From assembly GCF_014356525.2 (NCBI RefSeq), contig NC_052506.1:19123916-19187915 (forward strand): 64,000 nt of DNA, read 5' to 3'. Source of the stretch: Nilaparvata lugens (Eukaryota > Arthropoda > Insecta > Hemiptera > Delphacidae). This document shows, in pieces, positions 35,601 to 42,149 of the stretch. A program made the translations under genes and the position numbers. Below the pieces are notes generated by a model. The model searched no databases. It saw nothing but the letters and a program-made list of their open reading frames with translations, and was not told where the DNA came from. Positions within the stretch are counted from its first letter, which is position 1, and every line of letters starts with the position of its first letter.

Positions 35601-36125
35601 AACGGCCACACCGTGCACAGTCCGTTGTCCGACAACAACGCAACCGACACCGATTCGAATCCGAGTCTGATGGAGAGTCGTGACGCGTCGTCCGTTGGTC
35701 TGGCGATTCTGCGCCACAAGCGACGCATCTTCTCGACATCGCGTAACCCCAAGGGTGAGGCCGGCTCCAGTCTGGACTCGAAGGAGCCAACTCCCCTCAA
35801 GGCGCAACTGAAGCGCGCCTCCAGCGTGCCGGCGCGTGGCACCGAACTAGAGCCGGTGCGAGCCCACGAACAGACGCAGTCCCAGCAGGAGTCGGTCGAC
35901 ATGCAACACCAGCAAACCATGTTGACGCCATCGACCACCGAAGAGAGTGTCACCACGGGCAACGACTTCCCGGCTGCTGCAGGCTCGCTGCATGCGGCAA
36001 CAGCATCCGCTTCCGCAGTCACAGACCAGCCGCTCAAGGGTAGGAACGGACTAGTCACAACGCTACCCAATCTCCCTGGCATTCAGCCGGTTAGTGGACA
36101 CAATGTTTCGGCTGGTTGGCTATAG
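5411..36125 (+). CDS. trp: trp: transient receptor potential cation channel (TRPC family), C-terminal 937 residues in 13 exons, 5' incomplete
   Basis: The spliced reading frame (13 exons, all GT-AG) stays open for 937 codons. The protein is a tetrameric, Ca2+-permeable plasma-membrane channel, in flies the main light-activated channel downstream of phospholipase C. In order: a CxCxxC zinc-site linker (residues 1-6 of this partial product); the helical TRP linker with [14 protein letters not shown]; pre-S1 helices with [11 protein letters not shown] and [12 protein letters not shown]1-S4 (about 150-350); the S4-S5 segment [12 protein letters not shown]5 at about 370; pore [10 protein letters not shown] (431-440); S6 with [21 protein letters not shown] box EWKFAR (493-498); PPPFN (513-517). 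The tail is basic, Ser/Thr-rich and ends in GWL. Asp439 in the pore corresponds to fly TRP Asp621; TRPL and TRP-gamma have Gly there. ERAD before EWKFAR and the GWL PDZ ligand (bound by INAD in flies) also favour trp. Missing: ankyrin repeats and start codon. Confidence 0.9.
6358..6585 (-). CDS. Unrecognised 75-residue ORF in trp intron 1
   Basis: Complete ATG-to-stop frame beginning [14 protein letters not shown], with a hydrophobic middle ([13 protein letters not shown]) and an acidic tail ([16 protein letters not shown]). Base composition is less AT-rich than the surrounding intron. A plus-strand ORF of 78 codons overlaps it, so chance is a serious alternative. I recognise no family, see no splice sites and no promoter. 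It could be a retro-copied gene fragment. Confidence 0.18.
   Translation of the reverse strand: MCRVKIAARIKEDFLKGIIIGVVELATLGVGQKCFLQHMLSALGSHGSLTSTTLIRKCKEEAVQEEEVEEKVLSN
6814..7020. repeat. Fold-back element in trp intron 1
   Basis: The left arm (about 6814-6880: cacacttttttctatgtatt, then catgcagtcaaatatttaag) and the right arm (about 6957-7018: cttaaatatttgactgcatg, then tagaaaaaagtgtg) are near-perfect inverse copies of over 60 bp with a spacer of about 75 bp. No ORF. MITE-like. Confidence 0.85.
8550..8850. repeat. Miniature inverted-repeat element (about 300 bp) in trp intron 1
   Basis: Left end gtgtccacactggacaaatg (8553 on). The right end (about 8825-8846) is its imperfect inverse, aacatttgttcagtttggac plus acc. 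The interior is rich in acaaacattgtttgtcaaac palindromes. A degraded relative with similar words lies at about 11300-11450. Confidence 0.7.
9835..10080. repeat. Purine-rich (GA) low-complexity tract
   Basis: About 250 bp dominated by A and G on the plus strand (aggaggaagaggaggaaaaa and similar). It accounts for the short ORFs on both strands, which are low-complexity rather than genic. Confidence 0.75.
11084..11254 (+). CDS. trp: trp exon B
   Basis: 171 nt, 57 whole codons (phase 0/0). Acceptor tttctgtattttag, donor AAAAAG|gtaaac. It encodes [20 protein letters not shown] and, after ELEVLLNHD, the [12 protein letters not shown] helix that precedes the [11 protein letters not shown] motif of the next exon. 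Residues 68-124 of the partial product, in the cytoplasmic linker-helix domain. Confidence 0.92.
11300..11450. repeat. Degenerate miniature element related to 8550-8850
   Basis: Shares the acaaacatgtttgt-type palindromic words and has weakly inverse ends (aacaaatttttgacaaccat near the left, ttgtcaagcattggc near the right). Too eroded to set exact limits. Confidence 0.4.
11631..11770. repeat. Fold-back element family 1, copy 1 (about 140 bp)
   Basis: A long hairpin. The left arm has gccggttgcacagaagacgg, ttaaactttaaccgtgatta and cgagaacca; the right arm is the inverse (ggttctcg, taatcacggttaaa, accggc). Two further copies of the same family lie at 49042-49210 and 52941-53090. No coding capacity. 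Confidence 0.88.
12244..12330. repeat. (CTAT)n microsatellite with CAGG interruptions
   Basis: Blocks of ctat units broken twice by cagg, followed by a CT-rich tail to about 12345. Confidence 0.9.
14160..14299. repeat. Hairpin element with about 40-bp arms in trp intron 2
   Basis: The left arm (14160-14200: ataatcacttttgaacaact, then aaattacgacatag and agtcag) is matched by its inverse at 14259-14299 with one extra base. The loop is about 58 bp. The near-perfect arms suggest a young insertion or a maintained hairpin. Confidence 0.88.
14826..15060 (+). CDS. trp: trp exon C: pre-S1 and S1
   Basis: 235 nt (78 codons plus one base). Acceptor ttttgattgcag, donor CTTT|gtaagt. It encodes [23 protein letters not shown], a hydrophobic segment ([20 protein letters not shown]) and [14 protein letters not shown]. 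These are hallmark TRPC sequences leading into S1/S2 (residues 125-202). Confidence 0.94.
15061..15916 (+). other. trp: trp intron 3
   Basis: 856 bp of AT-rich sequence. No repeat or exon was recognised. Confidence 0.85.
15917..16075 (+). CDS. trp: trp exon D: end of the S1 region and extracellular loop
   Basis: 159 nt. Acceptor ggattttccag, donor GGAG|gtaagt. It encodes [14 protein letters not shown] followed by a polar loop ([20 protein letters not shown]) and [13 protein letters not shown]. LILxSQR is the TRPC signature here. The loop is variable within the family. Residues 203-256. Confidence 0.9.
16373..16385. repeat. Target-site duplication, right-hand (3') side of the RTE LINE
   Basis: Reads tttcgttacagta. 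The identical 13-mer is at 17561-17573, on the other side of the element. Confidence 0.85.
16386..17560 (-). mobile_element. 5'-truncated RTE/BovB-type LINE, about 1.18 kb
   Basis: Bounded by 13-bp direct repeats. The 3' end on the minus strand finishes in a short tetranucleotide tail (aagtaagtaagta), as in RTE-type elements with simple-repeat tails. The element starts inside the RT domain, so it is a typical dead-on-arrival copy. It is antisense to trp within intron 4. Confidence 0.88.
16408..17558 (-). pseudogene. Broken RTE-type reverse transcriptase (C-terminal part)
   Basis: Three minus-strand pieces form one protein. 17364-17558 has [17 protein letters not shown] and [12 protein letters not shown] (RT motif with FxDFKxAFD). 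A TAA at 17364-17366 interrupts it. 17172-17363 continues with [25 protein letters not shown] and [10 protein letters not shown]. Then a small deletion at about 17165-17175 shifts frame and removes the YADD catalytic motif expected between QVLA and [11 protein letters not shown]. 16408-17160 supplies the thumb and C-terminus ([58 protein letters not shown]). Without the catalytic Asp pair it cannot act as a polymerase. The family is confident; the 'pseudogene' call rests on the stop and the deletion. Confidence 0.92.
17561..17573. repeat. Target-site duplication, left-hand (5') side of the RTE LINE
   Basis: tttcgttacagta, identical to 16373-16385. Confidence 0.85.
17739..17878 (+). CDS. trp: trp exon E: S2-S3 region
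   Basis: 140 nt. Acceptor ttgctattccag, donor TATCAG|gtaagc. It encodes [20 protein letters not shown], then [20 protein letters not shown] and VVTYYQ. The MWNxIDFxxNSLY motif is diagnostic of arthropod TRPC S3. Residues 256-302. Confidence 0.94.
17879..19049 (+). other. trp: trp intron 5
   Basis: AT-rich. It contains the miniature element at 18554-18934 and a short imperfect hairpin at about 18259-18345 (gcaacttttgtt pairing with aacaaaagttgc). Confidence 0.85.
18554..18934. repeat. Miniature inverted-repeat element (about 380 bp) in trp intron 5
   Basis: Left end tagtgaggtccacgttataa followed by tgg. The right end read in reverse is tagtgaggtctaagttataa followed by tgg. The ends match at all but a few positions over about 25 bp. 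No ORF. Confidence 0.8.
19050..19159 (+). CDS. trp: trp exon F: S3-S4 linker and start of S4
   Basis: 110 nt. Acceptor tgtttttgacag, donor TTTAG|gtatga. It encodes [30 protein letters not shown] and SAANIF. IPREEW-x2-WDPxLISEGLFxAANIF is a conserved insect TRPC segment. Residues 303-339. Confidence 0.94.
19160..19889 (+). other. trp: trp intron 6
   Basis: 730 bp, AT-rich. No repeat or exon was recognised. Confidence 0.85.
19890..20023 (+). CDS. trp: trp exon G: S4-S5
   Basis: 134 nt. Acceptor tttttttgcag, donor TGCG|gtaagt. It encodes [40 protein letters not shown] and [15 protein letters not shown] is the TRPC S4-S5 linker and [13 protein letters not shown] is S5. Residues 339-384. Confidence 0.95.
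20024..20708 (+). other. trp: trp intron 7
   Basis: 685 bp, AT-rich. Nothing recognised. Confidence 0.85.
20709..20823 (+). CDS. trp: trp exon H: S5-pore turret
   Basis: 115 nt. Acceptor attatttgcag, donor GCCAA|gtaagt. It encodes [37 protein letters not shown] and A. G(L/M)NQLLWYYA and the spaced Cys pair (C401 and the Cys of DACLVW) are conserved in the outer pore of TRPCs. Residues 384-422. Confidence 0.94.
20824..22243 (+). other. trp: trp intron 8
   Basis: 1.4 kb, AT-rich. No repeat family or exon was recognised. Confidence 0.8.
22244..22439 (+). CDS. trp: trp exon I: pore and S6
   Basis: 196 nt. Acceptor ttctctttttcag, donor ATATCA|gtaagt. It encodes [20 protein letters not shown], then [40 protein letters not shown] and SYQLIS. 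FGLVDL carries the Asp equivalent to fly TRP D621, which controls Ca2+ selectivity. [13 protein letters not shown] is the S6 gate. ATG-started ORFs at 22178 and 22221 begin in the intron and are artefacts. Confidence 0.96.
23490..23994. repeat. Imperfect direct duplication next to the long inverted-repeat element
   Basis: A segment from about 23490 (tggaacttatatatttattt, then gagcacacggga) recurs at about 23876-23925. ttccccaatcaagagaattg, with acacaaactttaaacataag after it, at about 23645-23695 recurs at 23937-23980. It looks like two or three copies of the same subterminal block in direct orientation. Confidence 0.7.
23995..25743. mobile_element. Non-autonomous long terminal-inverted-repeat element (about 1.7 kb)
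   Basis: The left end starts ttaggccagtttcacacggc (24041; a tandem 46-bp duplicate starts at 23995). The right end read in reverse is ttaggctactttcacacga (25743 inward). Inner arms of about 190 bp, at about 24168-24360 and 25375-25575, are close inverse copies (cgccgacgtttgctcaaagt at the left; actttgagcaaacatcggcg at the right). The roughly 1-kb centre has no transposase ORF. Superfamily unknown; foldback-like. Confidence 0.78.
25872..26066 (+). CDS. trp: trp exon J: TRP box and proximal C-terminal domain
   Basis: 195 nt, 65 whole codons. Acceptor ttgtctgaag, donor ATACGT|gtaagt. It encodes [37 protein letters not shown], then [20 protein letters not shown] and [14 protein letters not shown] is TRP box 1 and PPPFN is TRP box 2. 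ERAD (not EHSD) ahead of the box favours trp over trpl/trp-gamma. Confidence 0.96.
26067..28080 (+). other. trp: trp intron 10
   Basis: 2.0 kb, AT-rich. No recognisable repeat with defined ends and no extra exon. Confidence 0.8.
28081..28122 (+). CDS. trp: trp exon K: 42-nt microexon
   Basis: Encodes the 14 residues [15 protein letters not shown] strong polypyrimidine acceptor (cgtctgttctcttccag) and donor CAG|gtaagt flank it. It is phase 0 at both sides, so it can be skipped without changing frame. It supplies a basic, charged stretch of the C-terminal coiled region. Confidence 0.85.
28123..33732 (+). other. trp: trp intron 11 (5.6 kb)
   Basis: Very AT-rich. Contains a tandem duplication (29570-29800) and a small duplicated patch at about 33505-33625. 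ORFs here are short chance frames. No exon was recognised. Confidence 0.8.
29570..29800. repeat. Two-copy tandem duplication (unit about 110-120 bp)
   Basis: gataaacagcaaattcacta (29602) recurs as gataaacggcaaattcacta (29711). The flanking ccgtttttaatt and tttcaaatctt words also recur at the same spacing. Confidence 0.8.
33733..33916 (+). CDS. trp: trp exon L: C-terminal coiled-coil region
   Basis: 184 nt. Acceptor tgaacttttcag, donor CCAG|gtgagt. It encodes [40 protein letters not shown] and [11 protein letters not shown]. The RxLVRRYV and [11 protein letters not shown] motifs are standard in insect TRPC tails; the helical heptad pattern fits the rib/coiled-coil helices of TRPC tetramers. 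The ATG at 33739 is the third codon, not a start. Confidence 0.93.
33917..35193 (+). other. trp: trp intron 12
   Basis: Contains a GC-richer patch at about 34145-34440 that may be a repeat remnant (it includes the palindromic agcttagcacgctaagc) and a short perfect hairpin at 34983-35073 (ataaaacactagaatatt and its inverse). Confidence 0.75.
34983..35073. repeat. Short inverted repeat in trp intron 12
   Basis: An 18-nt perfect arm (ataaaacactagaatatt, about 34983-35000) and its inverse at about 35056-35073 enclose a very AT-rich loop, some 120 bp upstream of the last exon. Confidence 0.7.
35191..35196 (+). promoter_or_regulatory. trp: Tandem (NAGNAG) splice acceptor of the last trp exon
   Basis: The acceptor reads tatagcag|GAGCTGG. 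Splicing after TAG adds one Ala codon (GCA) before Gly-Ala-Gly-Gly; splicing after CAG omits it. Both keep the frame. Confidence 0.6.
35194..36125 (+). CDS. trp: trp exon M: cytoplasmic tail and stop
   Basis: 932 nt, GC-rich, ending in TAG. It begins [20 protein letters not shown], the (R)ERRLMKGF motif shared by TRPC tails. Then follow a Pro/Ala/Ser-rich stretch, a basic segment ([20 protein letters not shown], then [15 protein letters not shown]) with possible basophilic kinase sites, Gln/Ala-rich low complexity, and the terminus HNVSAGWL. The closing GWL matches the PDZ ligand of fly TRP. The minus-strand ORFs of 151 and 208 codons here are shadows. Confidence 0.93.
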
Positions 36126-36387
36126 CCGAACGTTTTGTTAAGTGCTACACACATTATCATCCAATTATAAACTTTTTTACTACCGTGTACGAGCAATGAT
36201 CTCTCACACACTCACTCTCGCGGTTACACGTAAGTCTATTAAATTCAACTACGTTTGATTAGATGAAAAAACCAACAGAACCAAAATGAACGAATTGAAT
36301 GACAATACGATGCTGTCATTTATTGCTATCAAATTTCATAGACGTACTTGTAACCGGGACAATGTATGTTTTTAATGTCACTGATGT

Positions 36388-36480
36388 ACGACGTTACTCG
36401 GACACCCCATTCACATCAGTCAACTGTTTGGCTGGCTGGCTACAGCCAAACGTTTGCTATGTGCTACTTATATTATTATT
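36388..36480 (+). repeat. Decayed tandem copy of the trp coding terminus
   Basis: Similar over about 90 bp to 36057-36160, which holds the last codons and stop of trp. The best part is gtttggctggctggctacag against gtttcggctggttggctata. In the copy the frame reads CLAGWLQP: AGWL is kept but the stop codon TAG is CAG. Confidence 0.65.
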
Positions 36481-36997
36481 GCTCATAGAAATAATATGTT
36501 CATTTCATATTCATCAACCATACTTTATGTGCTGTGACAGTGATATCTTCTAATTTTTGGTATCTGTGATGTTACTGATGAGTTGTTGAACTTCTTCTTT
36601 CCATCACAGACAATCAGTTCAGCTGGCAGAGTAAAGCTAAAAACTAAAAGTAAGATGTGTCATTCTCTGTACATATTTTTATTAGTCATAAACTGGATTT
36701 TATACCACAATCAACTACTGAGCATGTTGTCTGTAGTTAGATAGCTGATGCTTCTCATGTTTCTCAGGTAACTGATGTGAAGCTTAAAAATCCATTTTTT
36801 CATATCTAATTTCCCCACTGATTTCTCTCTATTAATAAGAATGATGCCTACACGTGAGCCCTATGCGTAACGGAAGTAATTATATTCTCATTCCTCATTC
36901 TTATTCCTCATTCTTACCTCATTCTCATTCAAAGGGTCTGTTCAATAAGGAATTGGATATTTATTTATATGGGGAAAGGATAAAAAATATGGCAACA

Positions 36998-37055
36998 TCC
37001 AACGTACCTAGAATACAATGTATTGTACATTGGGAAATTCTAAGTACGTTGGAAA
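36998..37055. repeat. Short inverted repeat
   Basis: atccaacgtacctagaata and its inverse (attctaagtacgttgga) enclose a short loop containing tgtattgtaca. Confidence 0.7.
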
Positions 37056-37660
37056 AATCCATTCGAATCCACGTGAAAATACGGAAGTTATAAATTCTAT
37101 ACCTGGATTACGAGACTCAGCTCTCAAAGCTGCTTTGCACTCAAGATATGTTCCATTCCGAGTATTGTGAATTGATGGAGTATATTTTTGCAAGAAATTA
37201 CTGCAGGTGATTGTACCAAGATAAGTAGATTACAGTATCTCTGCCGTATCTCTGGAGCTCCTTTGTTTTATTGTAAAGTTTTTGTAGAGCCCCTATCCGT
37301 TCCAGGTTCCAATATTGCCATTCAACATATTTTTGCTGTTTCAAGAAATTATTTTGATTGTATATAATTATCTTCTTCTTTCAACAGTGAGCTGGACTTA
37401 CTGATGGTAAATATAGGCTATAGAACTAAGTAAATAACAACTTATAAATTGAAATATTTTAATACTTGGACTGTTATCTGTTGACAATTTCTTCAAATTT
37501 TATTTTTACTCCTACCATCTATAACCATGAAAATAACATCACGCTGATCAATATAAAATATTTCATTTTTTTACTTCAATCATTGATAGGACAGTGATAT
37601 TTATCACTGAAGAGGAATTCCAATATCTTCTATGATTCTTCTGTTTGTAATAAAGAACAA

Positions 37661-40430
37661 GCATTATATATTTTTGTCTGTTACGGTAGCAATGATGTAA
37701 TTGATCATAATACTCAGTCAGTGCTAAAAATTATAAAATCATTTAAGTTACGGTACCTTCAAATACTATTTCACTCCATAGCGATTAGAATAACAATACA
37801 GCTTAACAAAACATTTAATCTCATAAAAATGTTGACAATAACTTGGAATACTGTACCATATAAATAAACCCTCCCGTATTTGCTTACATAAAATTCAACT
37901 ATTACTTTGTGATGAAATTTCAATTATTCTTATCAGAGCATGATATGGTAGCAATCTGATGAGTTATTGTATCACAAAACTATTCAGCTTGATTCAGAAT
38001 TGCTGTTTCAAACCATTTATATGTAGGCCTACCTGGTACCCACGTTATCCATCAATAGATTGGTTTCAATTCTCACCAGTGATACTTTGAGAGTTGAGAT
38101 TTCTAAATATATTACGAAATCTAGTCAACTATGGAAACTTAGTACTTATAGTATGTTAACTTTTAACTCTAATGTGAGTTGAATGCAGTTGAGATGGAAA
38201 ATGAGTTGAACTTTTCAAGTTCCTTACCAAGTTTTCTTGGCGAACATTCTTTGTTATTCATTACAAAAAATATATACCCCAAATGTATTTTTATGTGGAA
38301 TACTAATAACTCAAGGAGATTGGATCAAAATCAAAAAGTCAATAGTGTTAGCCTACTCTCAGGTATGCTGGAACATTGTCTTGGAAAACAATTTGAAATA
38401 TAATTAATATTTTATCTCAGTATTATTTTGACATTGGAAACAAATTACAAAAGTGTTCAGTTTCCAACTGATTTCAACTCTCACCATCTCTCAAACTCAA
38501 TATTTAAGTCCCCTAAATGGGCCTTGGAGGGATCAAATTTTAAAAATAGCATATGCTTCATATTCATTTCATCTTGTATATTAGAGATTTTAAAACTTGA
38601 ATTGCTTACGTGTACTATAGAAATATAATAAATAATAAATGTTGAACATTTTTATACCTTATACTATATATTTAATCTTTTAAAAACAAAGCAAAGTGTT
38701 TTGAATCGTACAATGTTTGTAAATAATCAAAATATATCGTGAAAATATATCACTTCAGTCGTTAAATGTTGGAAAATATGTAAATATCTAATGATAATTT
38801 TAACAAAAAAATATTTGTTGGTAGTAAGATTGATATTTTTTTACGCAGTTTTTTCTTTAGAGATAAAAGTATGCAACTGTTAAACATAGCTATGGTTTTG
38901 TTACGAGTTCGAATTACTCTGCCTAAATAATTATGTATGTTACTATATTTGTTAATGATGAAAATAATTTTCTAAGAAGCTTTAATGTGTTGAAATCTTT
39001 AGACCAACGTGATAGGTTTGTTATCCCTCCATTATAAGTTTTACATTTTTTTATTTCTAAATAAATTTCATTCATGAACCATTTGTTACAAGAACAAAAA
39101 ACTAATAGTAATAAAGACAACCATTCAAAAGTTTTATATTTTTTAGTCTGTGATACTTTAATCTCCAAAAGAGACTAGCAATATTTACTTATTATCAAAA
39201 TATCAATAATAATTATTTTCAATAGGCTAAAATAAAGAAGAGATTCTCATCAAAAAATGTTTCATTTGTTAGGTGATTGTTACTTTTTATATAGAAATAT
39301 TACATTCAAAATACAACTGAAGTAATGTACGTTATGTATTTGGGTTATAAAATTGCATAACTTATATTTGAGGAAGTGCTATGAAACCTTTCAATTTATT
39401 CTATATTGCTTTTTGTCAAATAAGGCTATAGACTATCGATTTGAAACATTCACATTTTATAATTGAGTTTGATAAATGTTTCATACATCAGCCTCATCAC
39501 TCAGCGGATAATTTCTTCAAAGCTTGTGTAAAATGCCTAACTTAAGTATTTTTCAGATATTTTTATTATTGGATGAACATTGTATATTATCATAATTATT
39601 GAAATGTTCAACTAGTCATTGCCATTTAATTTGGAATTGTTTCTATGAACTATTGAAGCTCAGTAAATAACGATTATATAACAAAATATACATATTTCGA
39701 TTATAACAAGTTATAATGTAATTTCACCTATCATGTTTATAGGAATACTGGGAATAATAATAATTGTGAGAGTGGTCCCTTCAAATGACAGTCCACATAA
39801 ATGTTGTAACAGAGGCCTTATACAAATGTCATATTGTCCTTGTTGTACATAATAATATTATAATAATATGAATACTGAAAAAAATGTTAGCTGAGAAAAT
39901 GCTGAATGTAGATAGAATAGATGAATTTATTGTAAAATGTGGACATCGTGAATGATTACATGCAAATATAGTGCGATTTCTCTTGAAACGTCTACCGTAC
40001 ATTTTTTTCAAACACAAACAGTAAATAGAGGCAATAACCTTTCATTTTCATGGATGACATCAATTCGAAATAGATCTACATATTATTGGACATTACGAGA
40101 CTACATCAATGACACTAGAAAAGGAAATTTTTCTTCAGATTTAGGTTCATAATAATTTTGTTCATTTCTCTCAAAAGCGGTGCATAAGTCAATAATGCTC
40201 TTACAATTTCTAGCAAATGTAGTTAGCCTACTCCTCTCAGGTGTCAAATTAATGATATCAAAGTGGTCTGGAATATTTATCATGAATGAGAATTTTATGA
40301 TAGATAACATGCATTTAATTATAAAACTGTTCATCAAGATTGCATAGAGACGTCACATAAAACGAGCCTAATATAAACGTCTATCACAGTCGGTGGTATT
40401 CACATACAGTATAAATATATAGTATACTAG
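37661..40430. other. AT-rich intergenic sequence
   Basis: Only short chance ORFs. No repeat with definable ends and no splice-bounded coding segment was seen. Confidence 0.5.
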
Positions 40431-40432
40431 CC

Positions 40433-41052
40433 GTCAGGCTCGCTTCGCTCGCCATATCCGTCTAGCAAGGGGGCTCCGCCCCCTGGACCCCCGACTGGAT
40501 CGTCCAAGAATGAGATCAGCGGGCTCGCTTCGCTCGCCTGCATTTTTCGTTTGAGCATGCTTTATTCCATCAGAAAGTCAAAGAAGTGAGAAAACGCAGA
40601 AAAGCTTAGAAAAACGTTGGAAAAACGCTGATTATCGGCGTATCTTTGATGAAATATTAAAGTCACCTCATCACAAAATTTTTTAGACCCTAGCTAAACC
40701 TCTGTACCAAATTTGAACATTTTCTTTCTATTACTTGATAAAAGAACTGAGAAAACGCAAAAACGCTAATTTTTGGCGTTATTTCAAATTTCTTCTAACA
40801 CAACATTATTACACCCTAGCTGAGCTTCTGTACTAAATTTGAACAATTTCTGTTCATTTGTTCTCGATAAAGCTGAGAAAACGCTGGAAAAAACTAAGAA
40901 CGCTCCAAATCCGTTCTTAGTGCGCCTCTAAAGGGCCAACTGAACATACCTACCAAATTTGAACGTTTATGGTCCTGTAGATTTTTAGTTCTGCAAGTGT
41001 CAGTCAGTCAGTGAGTGCGAGTGCCATTTCGCTTTTATATTATATATAGATA
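40433..41052. mobile_element. Interspersed repeat of unknown class (about 620 bp)
   Basis: Starts abruptly in AT-rich DNA with actagccgtcaggctcgctt, then agggggctccgccccctgg. It ends tcgcttttatattatatata followed by gat. Inside, a unit with (c)tgagaaaacgc, a caaatttgaac word and ttctgtac recurs about three times (near 40587, 40747 and 40870), giving imperfect internal repeats of 120-160 bp. gctcgcttcgctcgcc appears twice. The composition and sharp ends mark it as a transposed repeat; no protein is encoded. Confidence 0.65.
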
Positions 41053-41059
41053 AAAGATA

Positions 41060-41640
41060 CATGATTGTCTATAGTAATAGAATTACTACCGTAGCAGCAT
41101 TAAATGCTGCAATATGCAACAATAAATTAGTAGCATTTATTGAAAACAATGAAGCAAACCTTTTCATCTCTCTCACAAAAATGAAAATATTCATCTTATT
41201 TACTTATACTCTCTCAACAAGAAAAATAAGTACCTACAAGCCTACAAGCTTCTAATAATCATATGAAATCATTAAGTTATTATATTTGTTTCAACTGCGA
41301 TTCAAGTTATACCCTATGGGTTGAAATACATACTATTACTTTTTGATGATTACAAAATTAGGTTGCAGCTCAAAGTAGACCACAAATTACTGAGAAGATA
41401 ACATATCGGTATTGAAAAATGGAATTTTGTCTAAAATTTTCAAAATTGATCGTACCATACTTTCTTATTTTATGACTAAGCTGAAAACTATTTTCATTCA
41501 TTCATCTGGTCTAATGTAGGAGATGCTTGAATATCACAATTTGGGTAAGTATTTTCATTGATGGATTACAATATTCATCTTTAGTGAGATCTACAGTTAA
41601 GTCAGTTGGGTACCGTATTGAAGTGAGTATATAGCATGTC
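41060..41640. other. AT-rich intergenic sequence
   Basis: No gene or repeat boundary could be supported. Confidence 0.5.
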
Positions 41641-41694
41641 CCATAAAAGGTGTAACAGCCAAAAGACCATAAATTCTACATGAAATTTGCAACA

Positions 41695-42145
41695 AGAATG
41701 TCCAGTAAAATTTTCTTATATCCACCTTATAGTTTTCGAGATCTCTCAATTTTTCGATAGTTTTGAAAAGCGTCAATAACTAGAAAACTATCTATCTTTC
41801 AAAATCTAATTCTTAGGATGGCTAAGAAGAGGTAGGCCTACCTAGAAATTTCCAATAAGATTCGTATGATTTGTTTCTTTGTTTGACGTTTCTGAACTTT
41901 TCATGCAGTGCTCGCAGAGTTAAAAAAGTAGATTTCCTCGAGTTTAAACATTTTGAACGCTCAAAAATGTCAAACAAACAAATTTTTATGAATATTATTG
42001 GAAATTTCTTCCTCTTTGCAAGAATTAGATTTTGACTGATAGTTTTCTAGTTTTAGTTAGTTTTCTGATAGTTTTTTAATGTTGATTATTGACGTTTTCA
42101 AAAATAACGATAGAAAACTAAGGATAAAATAAGAAAATTTTACTA
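41695..42145. repeat. Large hairpin/fold-back element (about 450 bp)
   Basis: The left half (gtaaaattttcttat, then tagttttgaaaagcgtcaat, agaaaactatc, aaaatctaattctt, aatttccaataa, ttgtttgacgttt) is mirrored in the right half (aaatgtcaaacaaac, ttattggaaattt, aagaattagatttt, gatagttttct, tgacgttttcaaaa, aagaaaattttac). The centre is at about 41915. Arms are near 200 bp and imperfect. No ORF. Confidence 0.78.
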
Positions 42146-42149
42146 TAAA

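Larger units (their letters stand above)
36126..37660 (+). other. trp: Probable trp 3' UTR and downstream sequence
   Basis: No coding. It contains a decayed tandem copy of the coding end (36388-36480), an inverted repeat (36998-37055) and the first clear aataaa signal after the stop at 37649-37654. The true poly(A) site cannot be fixed by eye. Confidence 0.45.

Noticed and set aside
35352..36082. Minus-strand ORFs of 151, 208 and 77 codons
   Set aside because: They lie antisense to the GC-rich last trp exon; the plus frame has clear TRPC motifs and splice continuity, so these are shadows.
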